A stretch of DNA of 13,133 nt, taken from contig JACMIS010000617.1 in assembly GCA_014381035.1 (NCBI GenBank), forward strand, positions 1 through 13,133, given 5' to 3'. The notes under the pieces are model-generated. The model was not told the DNA's origin. It searched no databases and saw nothing but the letters and a program-made list of their open reading frames with translations. Made by a program: the position numbers and the translations under genes. Positions 1 through 5,928 of the stretch are shown piece by piece. The stretch comes from Armatimonadota bacterium (lineage in GTDB: Bacteria; Armatimonadota; Armatimonadia; Armatimonadales; Armatimonadaceae). Numbering within the stretch: the first letter of the stretch is position 1; every line of letters starts with the position of its first letter.

Positions 1-298
<298 letters not shown>

Positions 299-374
299 TT
301 AATCGTTTGAATAGAGGAAATTTGTGTGTGGGTAGCGAGTCGTTTTCGCACCCGGTTACGAATTTTCCCTATTG

Positions 375-404
375 ATAATAGCACCGGGAATAGTGTCGCG
401 TCAA
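375..404 (-). promoter_or_regulatory. Sigma70-type promoter for the GAPDH gene
   Basis: Read on the minus strand there is a -35 TTGACG (404-399), an 18-base spacer and a -10 TATTAT (380-375). The -10 is preceded by TGC, giving an extended -10. Each hexamer differs from consensus at one position. The predicted start near 368 would give a leader of about 127 bases before the GAPDH ATG. Inside that leader a small hairpin can form at 276-291 (GTTTTC/GAAAAC) or, alternatively, at 281-295 (CGCTG/CAGCG). Found by eye only. Confidence 0.6.
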
Positions 405-477
405 CCAGAACGCCAACTTATCCCGCTTTTTCCACGACGAAAAGCATGTCTTGACGACATGGCATTCGGTCACCAAA

Positions 478-526
478 AAAGTATAGACAAAAAAGCCTAT
501 ACTTTGGTATATACACTTTAGTATAG
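478..526. promoter_or_regulatory. Operator-like array of GTATA/TATAC motifs
   Basis: A perfect 9-bp inverted repeat AAAGTATAG (478-486) / CTATACTTT (497-505) is followed by the palindrome GTATATAC (507-514) and a third AGTATAG (520-526). Four related half-sites within 50 bases, just upstream of a secreted-protein gene, resemble a cooperative operator. The same pattern could be a hairpin or simply AT-rich promoter DNA. No regulator gene is visible nearby. Confidence 0.35.
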
Positions 527-531
527 AATAG

Positions 532-560
532 TTGATACCCAGTCGTGTTCTGGATATTTA
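532..560 (+). promoter_or_regulatory. Possible promoter of the PEP-CTERM-like gene
   Basis: TTGATA (532-537) and TATTTA (555-560) are separated by 17 bases. The -35 is good (5 of 6) and the -10 weak (3 of 6). Position and spacing fit the gene starting at 611. A TTGACA at 574-579 has no -10 at a workable distance. Confidence 0.3.
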
Positions 561-610
561 TCTCCCTTCATCTTTGACAAGCCGATTTGGCTAGAATAAG
601 GAAACTGTTT

Positions 611-1486
611 TTGAGGACTTCGTTTACACAATCATCCCTATGGCGAGGGAAAAATCTCTCTATCTCGCTCGTTTCAACTGTAATGGCACTGGGCATGACT
701 GCCATCGATGTGCATGCGCAAATTAATATCGGCGGTGTGAATCCCACCACCTACAATCAAAGTTTCGACACGCCTACGCTCGCGAACACAGGTACTACCA
801 CCGCATTTGCCAATAATGTGACGGTGCCAGGACTGTATGCGACCCGTGCGGGTGCTACACCCACGACATACCGTATATCAAACGGTTCCGATACCACCGG
901 GTCTTTGTATAGTTACGGAGTGAACGGGAGTACAGAACGGGCGTTCGGCTCGGAAATCGTTGCTGTGAACAACGTCTTTTTCGGTTTCCGTTTCGTCAAC
1001 ACGAGTTCTTCTTTGATTATCTCCTCGTTCAACATTCAATACATCGGTGAGCAGTGGCGACGTGCCGACAACCCGGCAAACAGCCAGCAACAACTCACCT
1101 TTGCCTACGCGGTGTTCGACTCCAATACGGGAAGCATCAACGATCCGGATCAGTACAACACGTTTACTAATCTGAACTTCGTAGTGAACAATACGACACC
1201 GGGAGGCGCGGCGGGAGTCAACGGACCGCTCACAACGCAATCCTTCAATCAGACGGTGGTGTTGACCGGGCAAGATGAAGCAGTATTGCCGGGACAGGAA
1301 CTCTGGATTCGCTGGCAAGACACGCGCGACAACGGCGCGAACCACGGCTTGGCGATTGATAACGTCCAGATGTCGTTTACTCTAGTGCCGGAAATCTCGA
1401 CGCTTCACGCAATGATATTTGGCGGAATCGTTTTCGTGATACCTGCTGTCCGCATCGCACGTCGCCGCAACGCAAAAAAGGGCTGA
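611..1486 (+). CDS. Secreted PEP-CTERM-like protein
   Basis: A 291-residue exported protein. The start is taken as TTG 611 because AAGGA (598-602) lies 8 bases upstream. An in-frame TTG at 587 lacks such a site. Residues 1-37 form a signal peptide with a basic N-region and a hydrophobic core, ending in DVHA just before QINIGG. The mature part is Asn/Thr/Gly-rich and low in charge. It contains FGFRFVNTSS, an IGEQWRR segment and, near the end, WIRWQDTRDNGANHGLAIDNV. By memory this pattern is typical of beta-rich domains in PEP-CTERM proteins. The tail (259-291) has VPEIST, a hydrophobic stretch and an Arg/Lys cluster (RIARRR), the architecture of exosortase sorting signals, but with PEI in place of PEP. 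It would be exported and probably anchored or processed at the cell surface. Its specific role is unknown. A strong hairpin follows the stop. Confidence 0.8.
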   Translation: MRTSFTQSSLWRGKNLSISLVSTVMALGMTAIDVHAQINIGGVNPTTYNQSFDTPTLANTGTTTAFANNVTVPGLYATRAGATPTTYRISNGSDTTGSLYSYGVNGSTERAFGSEIVAVNNVFFGFRFVNTSSSLIISSFNIQYIGEQWRRADNPANSQQQLTFAYAVFDSNTGSINDPDQYNTFTNLNFVVNNTTPGGAAGVNGPLTTQSFNQTVVLTGQDEAVLPGQELWIRWQDTRDNGANHGLAIDNVQMSFTLVPEISTLHAMIFGGIVFVIPAVRIARRRNAKKG

Positions 1487-1495
1487 TTCCGCCAC

Positions 1496-1537
1496 GGATA
1501 GGGTGCCATGAAAGCACCCTATCCTCCCTTTCTCGGG
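1496..1537 (+). terminator. Hairpin terminator after the PEP-CTERM-like gene
   Basis: A perfect 11-bp stem, GGATAGGGTGC (1496-1506) with GCACCCTATCC (1514-1524), closes a 7-base loop. It starts 9 bases after the stop codon and is followed by the pyrimidine-rich TCCCTTTCTC. The T-run is interrupted, so termination may be partial. The ATG inside the loop (1508) is in frame with the next gene but is very unlikely to be its start. Confidence 0.7.
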
Positions 1538-1562
1538 TCTCGCGTAACCGGATCGGTCTCTC

Positions 1563-1588
1563 ATCGTTCTTATTGTATGAAGAACGAT
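1563..1588 (+). promoter_or_regulatory. Hairpin holding the start codon of the ADP-ribosylglycohydrolase gene
   Basis: ATCGTTCTT (1563-1571) and AAGAACGAT (1580-1588) form a perfect 9-bp stem. The 8-base loop ATTGTATG carries the ATG at 1577-1579. No Shine-Dalgarno is visible upstream. Such a structure could control initiation, for example by temperature or by a bound protein. The pairing is plain in the sequence; the regulatory role is inference. Confidence 0.5.
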
Positions 1589-2680
1589 AACAGGCTAAGA
1601 TCTCGCCAGGCGTCTCTTGCTCGATCCGTCGCCGGTTGTGTTTGGGGGACCGCAGTGGGGGACGCGCTCGGTCTGCCCTGCGAAGGGTTATCGCCCCGGA
1701 GAATCCCTGTGCTACTCGGCGGCGTCCCCGACACGCACCGGTTTTTCTTCGGACGTGGCATGATCTCCGATGACACCGAGCATACCTTTCTGGTCTGGGA
1801 CGCGCTGACGGTTTCGGCGGGCGAGGGGGATGCGTTCTCGCGGCGGTTGGCGGAAGGCTTGCGCCGGTGGATTCTGGCACTTCCGGCAGGTGTCGGATTG
1901 GCGACGCTCCGCGCCGGGATTCGCCTGGTGGCTGGCGTTCCTGCCTCCCGCTCCGGAGTGTTTTCGGCGGGCAACGGACCGGCAATGCGGGCGGCGATTA
2001 TCGGCGTGTCATGTGCGTGGGAAGATAACCGGGACCGATTGCGTGACCTCGTTTTCCGCTCGTCCCGACTGACGCATACCGATCCGAAGGCAGAACACGG
2101 TGCGTTGGCGGTCGCCCTCGGTGCCGCCTGTTTTGCACGTGGGGAGACGATACCCGCTACTGTTCTGGCAACAATCGCTGGAACCCTGCCGGAATCCGGT
2201 GCGGAAGAGTTGCGGGAATGGTTGCGGCGGATTATCGACAGCCTCTTGCAGAACCAGACGACCGAAGGGTTTGCCGCAGAGTATTTCCCCGGCGGCGTTT
2301 CCGGCTATGTCAATCATAGCGTCCCGGTCGCACTTCATGCCGCACTCTCGCATCCCAGCGATTTTCGTCGCGCCGTGCAAAGCACCATCGCCTGCGGCGG
2401 TGACACCGACACGATAGCCGCGATCACGGGCGGGATCGTCGGCGCATTGGTTGGCATCGAAGGCATACCGGAAGAATGGCGGCGCGGCATCTATGAGCCG
2501 ACCGGGATATTAACCAGGATTGCGGAGCGGGGCGACAATTTCGCCACGGCATGGCTCGCCGAAAAATCGCAAACAATCGCCCCGGTGTCGTACCCGTTCG
2601 CAGTGCTCCGAAACGCGCTCTTCGCCGTTATCGTTCTGGGGCACGGATTTCGCCGACTATTGCCGCCTTATGGACAATAG
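1577..2680 (+). CDS. ADP-ribosylglycohydrolase (DraG-like) family protein
   Basis: A 367-residue cytoplasmic protein of the ADP-ribosyl-glycohydrolase fold, which removes ADP-ribose from proteins or small ADP-ribosylated molecules using a dinuclear metal centre. The family motifs appear in order: GTAVGDALGLPCEG (24-37), SDDTEHT (64-70, first metal-ligand motif), GNGPAMRAA (132-140), THTDPKAEHG (166-175) and GGDTDTIAAITGG (274-286, second metal-ligand motif). All expected acidic ligands (D65, D66, D276, D278) and T279 are present, so the protein should be active. The start at 1577 is chosen because the family core begins soon after it, and because the earlier in-frame ATG at 1508 lies in the terminator loop. 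The substrate (ADP-ribosyl-arginine, nitrogenase reductase, O-acetyl-ADP-ribose or other) cannot be told; no ADP-ribosyltransferase is in the window. It is convergent with the kinase gene that ends 29 bases away. Confidence 0.9.
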   Translation: MKNDNRLRSRQASLARSVAGCVWGTAVGDALGLPCEGLSPRRIPVLLGGVPDTHRFFFGRGMISDDTEHTFLVWDALTVSAGEGDAFSRRLAEGLRRWILALPAGVGLATLRAGIRLVAGVPASRSGVFSAGNGPAMRAAIIGVSCAWEDNRDRLRDLVFRSSRLTHTDPKAEHGALAVALGAACFARGETIPATVLATIAGTLPESGAEELREWLRRIIDSLLQNQTTEGFAAEYFPGGVSGYVNHSVPVALHAALSHPSDFRRAVQSTIACGGDTDTIAAITGGIVGALVGIEGIPEEWRRGIYEPTGILTRIAERGDNFATAWLAEKSQTIAPVSYPFAVLRNALFAVIVLGHGFRRLLPPYGQ

Positions 2681-2709
2681 CCACTTCTGGGACGGAGTCC
2701 TGCGTATCA

Positions 2710-3294
2710 CTATTTCGCACGGTGCCGTCCAAGAATGCGCGTGAATGCCTTGGGGTATGGTGGCGTGGCAAGTGCTTTCCTGATTACCCGGGCTATTTCA
2801 TCCGGTCCGAGGAGTGAAGTGTCTACTTCCACATCGTATGGACCGTGGTTGTGAACCACCTCGTATTGAGAGCGTGCGTAACCCGGTTGCCGGTCGCCCC
2901 GTGCAAGCTCGCGTCGCTCTACTTCCTCTAACGGACAGAACACCCCGACGTAAAGCGAATCGATCCCGTCTAAGGCATCTATCTGCTCCAATAACCATTC
3001 GACCTTCAGGAACCCGGCGTCGGCGATGACGTTGTTGCCAGCAAGAGCGAGGACGCGGATACACTGATAATAGCCTGACAGGAAACCCGCGAGGCGCACC
3101 TCATGGTTCCACGATAGATGATCCTTTTCGCCGGGCGCGGGTTCCGGCATTACCCATGTTGGTTGCATCGTGGTGAACGTATCCATCTGAACGTGCCACC
3201 AGTACTCGTCCGATGTTTTCTGTAATGCCTTGCAGAGCGTGCTTTTCCCCGCACTGGACGGACCGTTCAGGACTATTACTCTTCCCACACTCAT
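2710..3294 (-). CDS. Chloramphenicol phosphotransferase-like P-loop kinase
   Basis: A 194-residue P-loop protein of the chloramphenicol 3-O-phosphotransferase (CPT) family, which in Streptomyces venezuelae phosphorylates chloramphenicol with ATP. Walker A is GPSSAGKS (11-18). D38 in VQMDTF matches the catalytic Asp of the family. GVFCPLEEVERRELARGDR (117-135), the lid/CPT signature, is followed by YDVEVDTS (153-160), also characteristic. Length is normal for the family. The start at 3294 has a GGGAG Shine-Dalgarno, and the gene follows the upstream glycosyltransferase by 21 bases, so they are very likely co-transcribed as the last genes of the minus-strand cluster. Many CPT-like proteins act on unknown small molecules, so a resistance role should not be assumed. 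Phosphorylation of a sugar or a glycosylated product would fit the neighbours. Confidence 0.85.
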   Translation of the reverse strand: MSVGRVIVLNGPSSAGKSTLCKALQKTSDEYWWHVQMDTFTTMQPTWVMPEPAPGEKDHLSWNHEVRLAGFLSGYYQCIRVLALAGNNVIADAGFLKVEWLLEQIDALDGIDSLYVGVFCPLEEVERRELARGDRQPGYARSQYEVVHNHGPYDVEVDTSLLGPDEIARVIRKALATPPYPKAFTRILGRHRAK

Positions 3295-3315
3295 CCTATT
3301 TCTCCCGTGCTACCT

Positions 3316-4371
3316 TTATCGTTCGGCAAGCGACTCTTGTACAATGTTTGCTATGCTTTTCACATAGATTTCGATGTCCGCCTTCTGTTCCACGAACCGC
3401 CGACCGGCACGGGCGAGCCGTTCGCATCGTACCCGGTTCGCGAGAAGCGACTCGATAGCGTCACGTAGCTGTCGCCCCGATTCTCCCTCAGGAACCGTTG
3501 CAACCAACTCCTCTCCCGCGTATCCGCGCCGGTAGTCCGCAAGTCCCGATGTCGCCGTTACGAGGATTGGCTTCCGCATTGCCATCCCTTCCAGGCAACT
3601 GTTTACGCCCGCCGCGTAGTCCGTTCCTGGTACCAGTGGCACGACAACAAGCGATGCTCCTGCGTACAGGTCGCGCAACGCCCCATAGGACAGATCCTGC
3701 CGGAAGGTCATGTTGGACGGAACCCCACTTGATTGGATGTCCCCTCCCGCACGGGACCACGGCGACGAAGCGACAACAAATGCCCGCAAATCGGGCATTT
3801 GTCGCAAAGCATCCGTAAAGGTCGCATAATCACGTCGCTCCCGCCCGACAGCGAGCAGATAACTGCCATCCCTTCCAGCCAAACCATCCTCCCAGAATCG
3901 CGCGTCTACCGAATCCGGAACAAACGCGACCCGGTGCGCGGGAACCCCGGCTTCCCGCGTGAGGTAGTCCGATTGCGTCGTCGCCAGCACGACAATTCGG
4001 TCGAAGCGATGCAGATACCCGATCCGCTCTTGCAATTTGCGCTTGTTCGGTGAAGTGATCCGGTGCCCGACCAGCACATGCGCGGGGCGGTTCCCGCGCC
4101 CTTGCGGCAGGAGCAACGCCAGGGGGATGGCGACTTTTTCGGAAAGCGAAACATACGCGGAAGTCATGCGGCGCCGTTTTAACGCCCTGAACGCCTGCCG
4201 AATGTCGGTGGCGGTGCGTTTTTCGAGACGAGACAGGAGTGAGTTCGCATCGAATTCTGCGGGATATAGAAGCGAACCATCGAGTGCATCGGCAAGCAGA
4301 ACAAAGTCCTGACGCGGTGCCAGGGGACCGGGAGAGGTTTCGGGGACGGAAGGCAGGATAAGGGGGAACAT
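3316..4371 (-). CDS. GT-B fold glycosyltransferase (GT4-like)
   Basis: A 351-residue glycosyltransferase with a GT4-type C-terminal domain. An N-terminal acceptor-side domain (to about residue 165) holds HVLVGHRI (98-105) and RIVVLATTQSDYL (125-137). The donor-binding half has YLLAVGRERRDY (171-182) and LYAGASLVVVPL (235-246). The signature YAAGVNSCLEGMAMRKP (252-268) keeps the second Glu (E261) of the GT4 E-x7-E motif; the first is Ala253. No signal peptide is evident, so it is probably a cytoplasmic, membrane-associated enzyme using a nucleotide sugar. The start ATG (4371) directly abuts the 104-bp inverted-repeat element. No Shine-Dalgarno is visible and a stop codon lies just upstream in frame, so the N-terminus may have been reshaped by that element. 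Donor and acceptor are unknown. Confidence 0.85.
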   Translation of the reverse strand: MFPLILPSVPETSPGPLAPRQDFVLLADALDGSLLYPAEFDANSLLSRLEKRTATDIRQAFRALKRRRMTSAYVSLSEKVAIPLALLLPQGRGNRPAHVLVGHRITSPNKRKLQERIGYLHRFDRIVVLATTQSDYLTREAGVPAHRVAFVPDSVDARFWEDGLAGRDGSYLLAVGRERRDYATFTDALRQMPDLRAFVVASSPWSRAGGDIQSSGVPSNMTFRQDLSYGALRDLYAGASLVVVPLVPGTDYAAGVNSCLEGMAMRKPILVTATSGLADYRRGYAGEELVATVPEGESGRQLRDAIESLLANRVRCERLARAGRRFVEQKADIEIYVKSIANIVQESLAER

Positions 4372-4475
4372 CGGGTGTTAAAGGATAGGGGACAGGTTTT
4401 CGGCGTGCCAAATATTTTCGGCGGCGACTCGACAGATGACACTCTCTGATCCCAGTGACCTGTCCCTAACACCCG
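4372..4475. repeat. 104-bp MITE/REP-like element with 18-bp terminal inverted repeats
   Basis: The right end ACCTGTCCCTAACACCCG (4458-4475) is the exact reverse complement of the left end (4372-4397), except that the left arm carries an 8-base insertion (4381-4388) between CGGGTGTTA and GGGACAGGT. The interior has a 9-base direct repeat TTTTCGGCG at 4397-4405 and 4415-4423. The element fills the whole gap between the two glycosyltransferase genes. It contributes the stop codon (4468-4466) of one, and the ATG of the other abuts its outer edge. No clear target-site duplication is seen. It could be a mobile miniature element, a REP-type palindrome or a locally evolved intercistronic hairpin; copy number elsewhere would decide. 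Confidence 0.6.
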
Positions 4476-5581
4476 AACCCACGATATGACGGCAGGTTCG
4501 CGGTCGTCCGGGCTATCTCCTGCCACGAGAAATGTCGGGCGAGAGTTAGCGCGTTGGCGGCGAGTGATTGGCGTAGTGTGGTGTCGGTGGCAAGACGCGT
4601 GGTTTCACGGATGAAGCCGTCGGTGTCTGCGGGCGACACGTAAAGCATGTTTTCTCCGTCGCGGAACTCCGGTATTAAGTTAGCCGGTGTCGCCATCGTC
4701 ACGGTAGGCAAACCGTGTTCGAGGACGGCGGCAAGTGTACTACGCCCGGTCGAAACGCCGGTCGCAAACGGAAGCAGGGCGATGTCGGCGTTGGTAAGGA
4801 TTGATGAAAGTGCGGCGGCAGGGAGATCATCCGTAAAGGTGACCTTTGCGGCGACACCCAGCGACTCCGCGAACAACTCGATTTCACGGCGGTACGATCC
4901 GTCCTTGATGCCACCCGCGATAGCCAGCGTTGCCGGAGTGTGCTCGTTCACGGCGGCGACGGCACGCACACACGTTTCGAGGTTACGCCCGCGCCAGACG
5001 AACCCGAAGTAAACGAGACGAAGCGGTTCGCTCGCCGTTTTTACCGCGCGTTCTCCCGTGACCGGAATCGTGTTGCCCACCGGGATGAGGTGTGTCTTTG
5101 CTCCGATACCGGGCAGTTTCGACAGCACGTCCCGCTGGCGTTTCGAGCAGATCACGATGTCGCGGCTTCCGATGATTCCGGCAATAAGTGCGAGACGATG
5201 CCCCCTTCCCCACGAGCGCGGACCGTCCAGGGCATGAAACGTCGTCACCAGCGATGCCCCGATCTTGCGGGCAGCGACGGCAAATCGGAGTAGCGCAAGC
5301 CCGTTATCGTCGTACGAATCTGATTCGTATTGAAGATGTAAAACCGCCGGACGTTCCGCTTCGAAACGGGTGATAAACGCCGTGATCCCTGCCCGATCCA
5401 GTCGTGGCGCGGGCGTGCGAACCGTTTCGCTCTGGACAACGCCACTTTGCTCGCGACTCCATACCGTGATCGGTATGCCGAGACTGCGCAACTCGCCCGA
5501 CAACCGTGTCGTATAATCGCCGATTCCGCAGACCACGGGCGGGGCATTGCCGGAAATCATCACCACGGATGCAATAGGCAT
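4466..5581 (-). CDS. Glycosyltransferase family 4 protein
   Basis: A 371-residue GT-B enzyme. The N-terminal domain begins SVVMISGNAPPVVCGIGDYT (5-24), the usual GT4 opening with the glycine-rich acceptor loop, followed by LHLQYESD (81-88) and TTFHALDG (113-120). The C-terminal donor domain has LRLVYFGFVWRGRNLE (187-202) and LLPFATGVSTGRSTLAAVLE (269-288), then HGLPTVTMAT. This replaces the classic E-x7-E by the GVS..R.SL..AL.HGLP pattern, which I recognise as a common GT4 subfamily. It probably transfers a sugar from a nucleotide donor to a cell-surface glycan or a secondary metabolite. The last codons and the stop lie inside the inverted-repeat element (TAG at 4468-4466), so the original C-terminus may have differed slightly. 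It lies 33 bases downstream of the short unknown gene and is probably co-transcribed. Confidence 0.9.
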   Translation of the reverse strand: MPIASVVMISGNAPPVVCGIGDYTTRLSGELRSLGIPITVWSREQSGVVQSETVRTPAPRLDRAGITAFITRFEAERPAVLHLQYESDSYDDNGLALLRFAVAARKIGASLVTTFHALDGPRSWGRGHRLALIAGIIGSRDIVICSKRQRDVLSKLPGIGAKTHLIPVGNTIPVTGERAVKTASEPLRLVYFGFVWRGRNLETCVRAVAAVNEHTPATLAIAGGIKDGSYRREIELFAESLGVAAKVTFTDDLPAAALSSILTNADIALLPFATGVSTGRSTLAAVLEHGLPTVTMATPANLIPEFRDGENMLYVSPADTDGFIRETTRLATDTTLRQSLAANALTLARHFSWQEIARTTANLPSYRGFGC

Positions 5582-5614
5582 AGGATTCGGTCTACGAGAT
5601 TTCGAGGATGCCCA

Positions 5615-5917
5615 TCAGAACGGGTATTCCGAGTGCAATTCGACGCCGAAACGCACGCAAAGTTCGATAAGCACTGGTGCGATAAAGAACTCACGCTGCG
5701 ACTGCCCACTGCCGACGTCAACGTGCGGTTCTGATTGCTCCAACCGGTGCTGCAACTCCGTGACCCACGGCAGATCTGCATCGGCTTGTGGCAGTTCCGC
5801 CCGCAAGCGCGTGAGACTATAGCCCAACGCTTCGGCGACCCGATCCGACTCCGCCGTCAGGCGGAAGTAATCGCGAAACGAAGTCACGCTGTCGGGCAGC
5901 GGAAAGGGTGGTCGCAT
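5615..5917 (-). CDS. Short protein of unknown function, possibly a truncated homologue
   Basis: A 100-residue protein without signal peptide or membrane segment. The ATG at 5917-5915 is chosen because AAAGGCG lies about 6 bases upstream, overlapping the stop codon of the ArgRS-like gene. Longer in-frame starts would run back into that gene. The sequence includes SFRDYFRLTAESDRVAEALGY (one of the most family-like parts, about residues 13-33), ELPQADADLPWVTELQHRL (40-58) and REFFIAPVLIELCVRFGVEL (75-94), and then stops at SEYPF. The pattern reminds me of the N-terminal part of larger proteins, mainly in cyanobacteria, in which a REFLIAP-type segment is followed by an EYP motif and a nuclease-like domain. 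If so, this copy ends exactly where the second domain should begin. That resemblance is from memory and not secure. Tight spacing to both neighbours suggests translation coupled to the ArgRS-like gene. Confidence 0.65.
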   Translation of the reverse strand: MRPPFPLPDSVTSFRDYFRLTAESDRVAEALGYSLTRLRAELPQADADLPWVTELQHRLEQSEPHVDVGSGQSQREFFIAPVLIELCVRFGVELHSEYPF

Positions 5918-5928
5918 AATAATCGCCT

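Noticed and set aside
574..597. TTGACA with TAGAAT as a promoter
   Set aside because: The spacer is only 12 bases, too short for sigma70-type recognition.
1508..1576. N-terminal extension of the ADP-ribosylglycohydrolase from ATG 1508
   Set aside because: This ATG is in the loop of the terminator hairpin of the previous gene, and the added 23 residues do not resemble the family.
1377..1985. 202-residue open frame on the minus strand
   Set aside because: It overlaps the end of the PEP-CTERM-like gene, the terminator and the ADP-ribosylglycohydrolase gene. Its composition (Arg/Pro-rich) is that of a GC-driven antisense frame.
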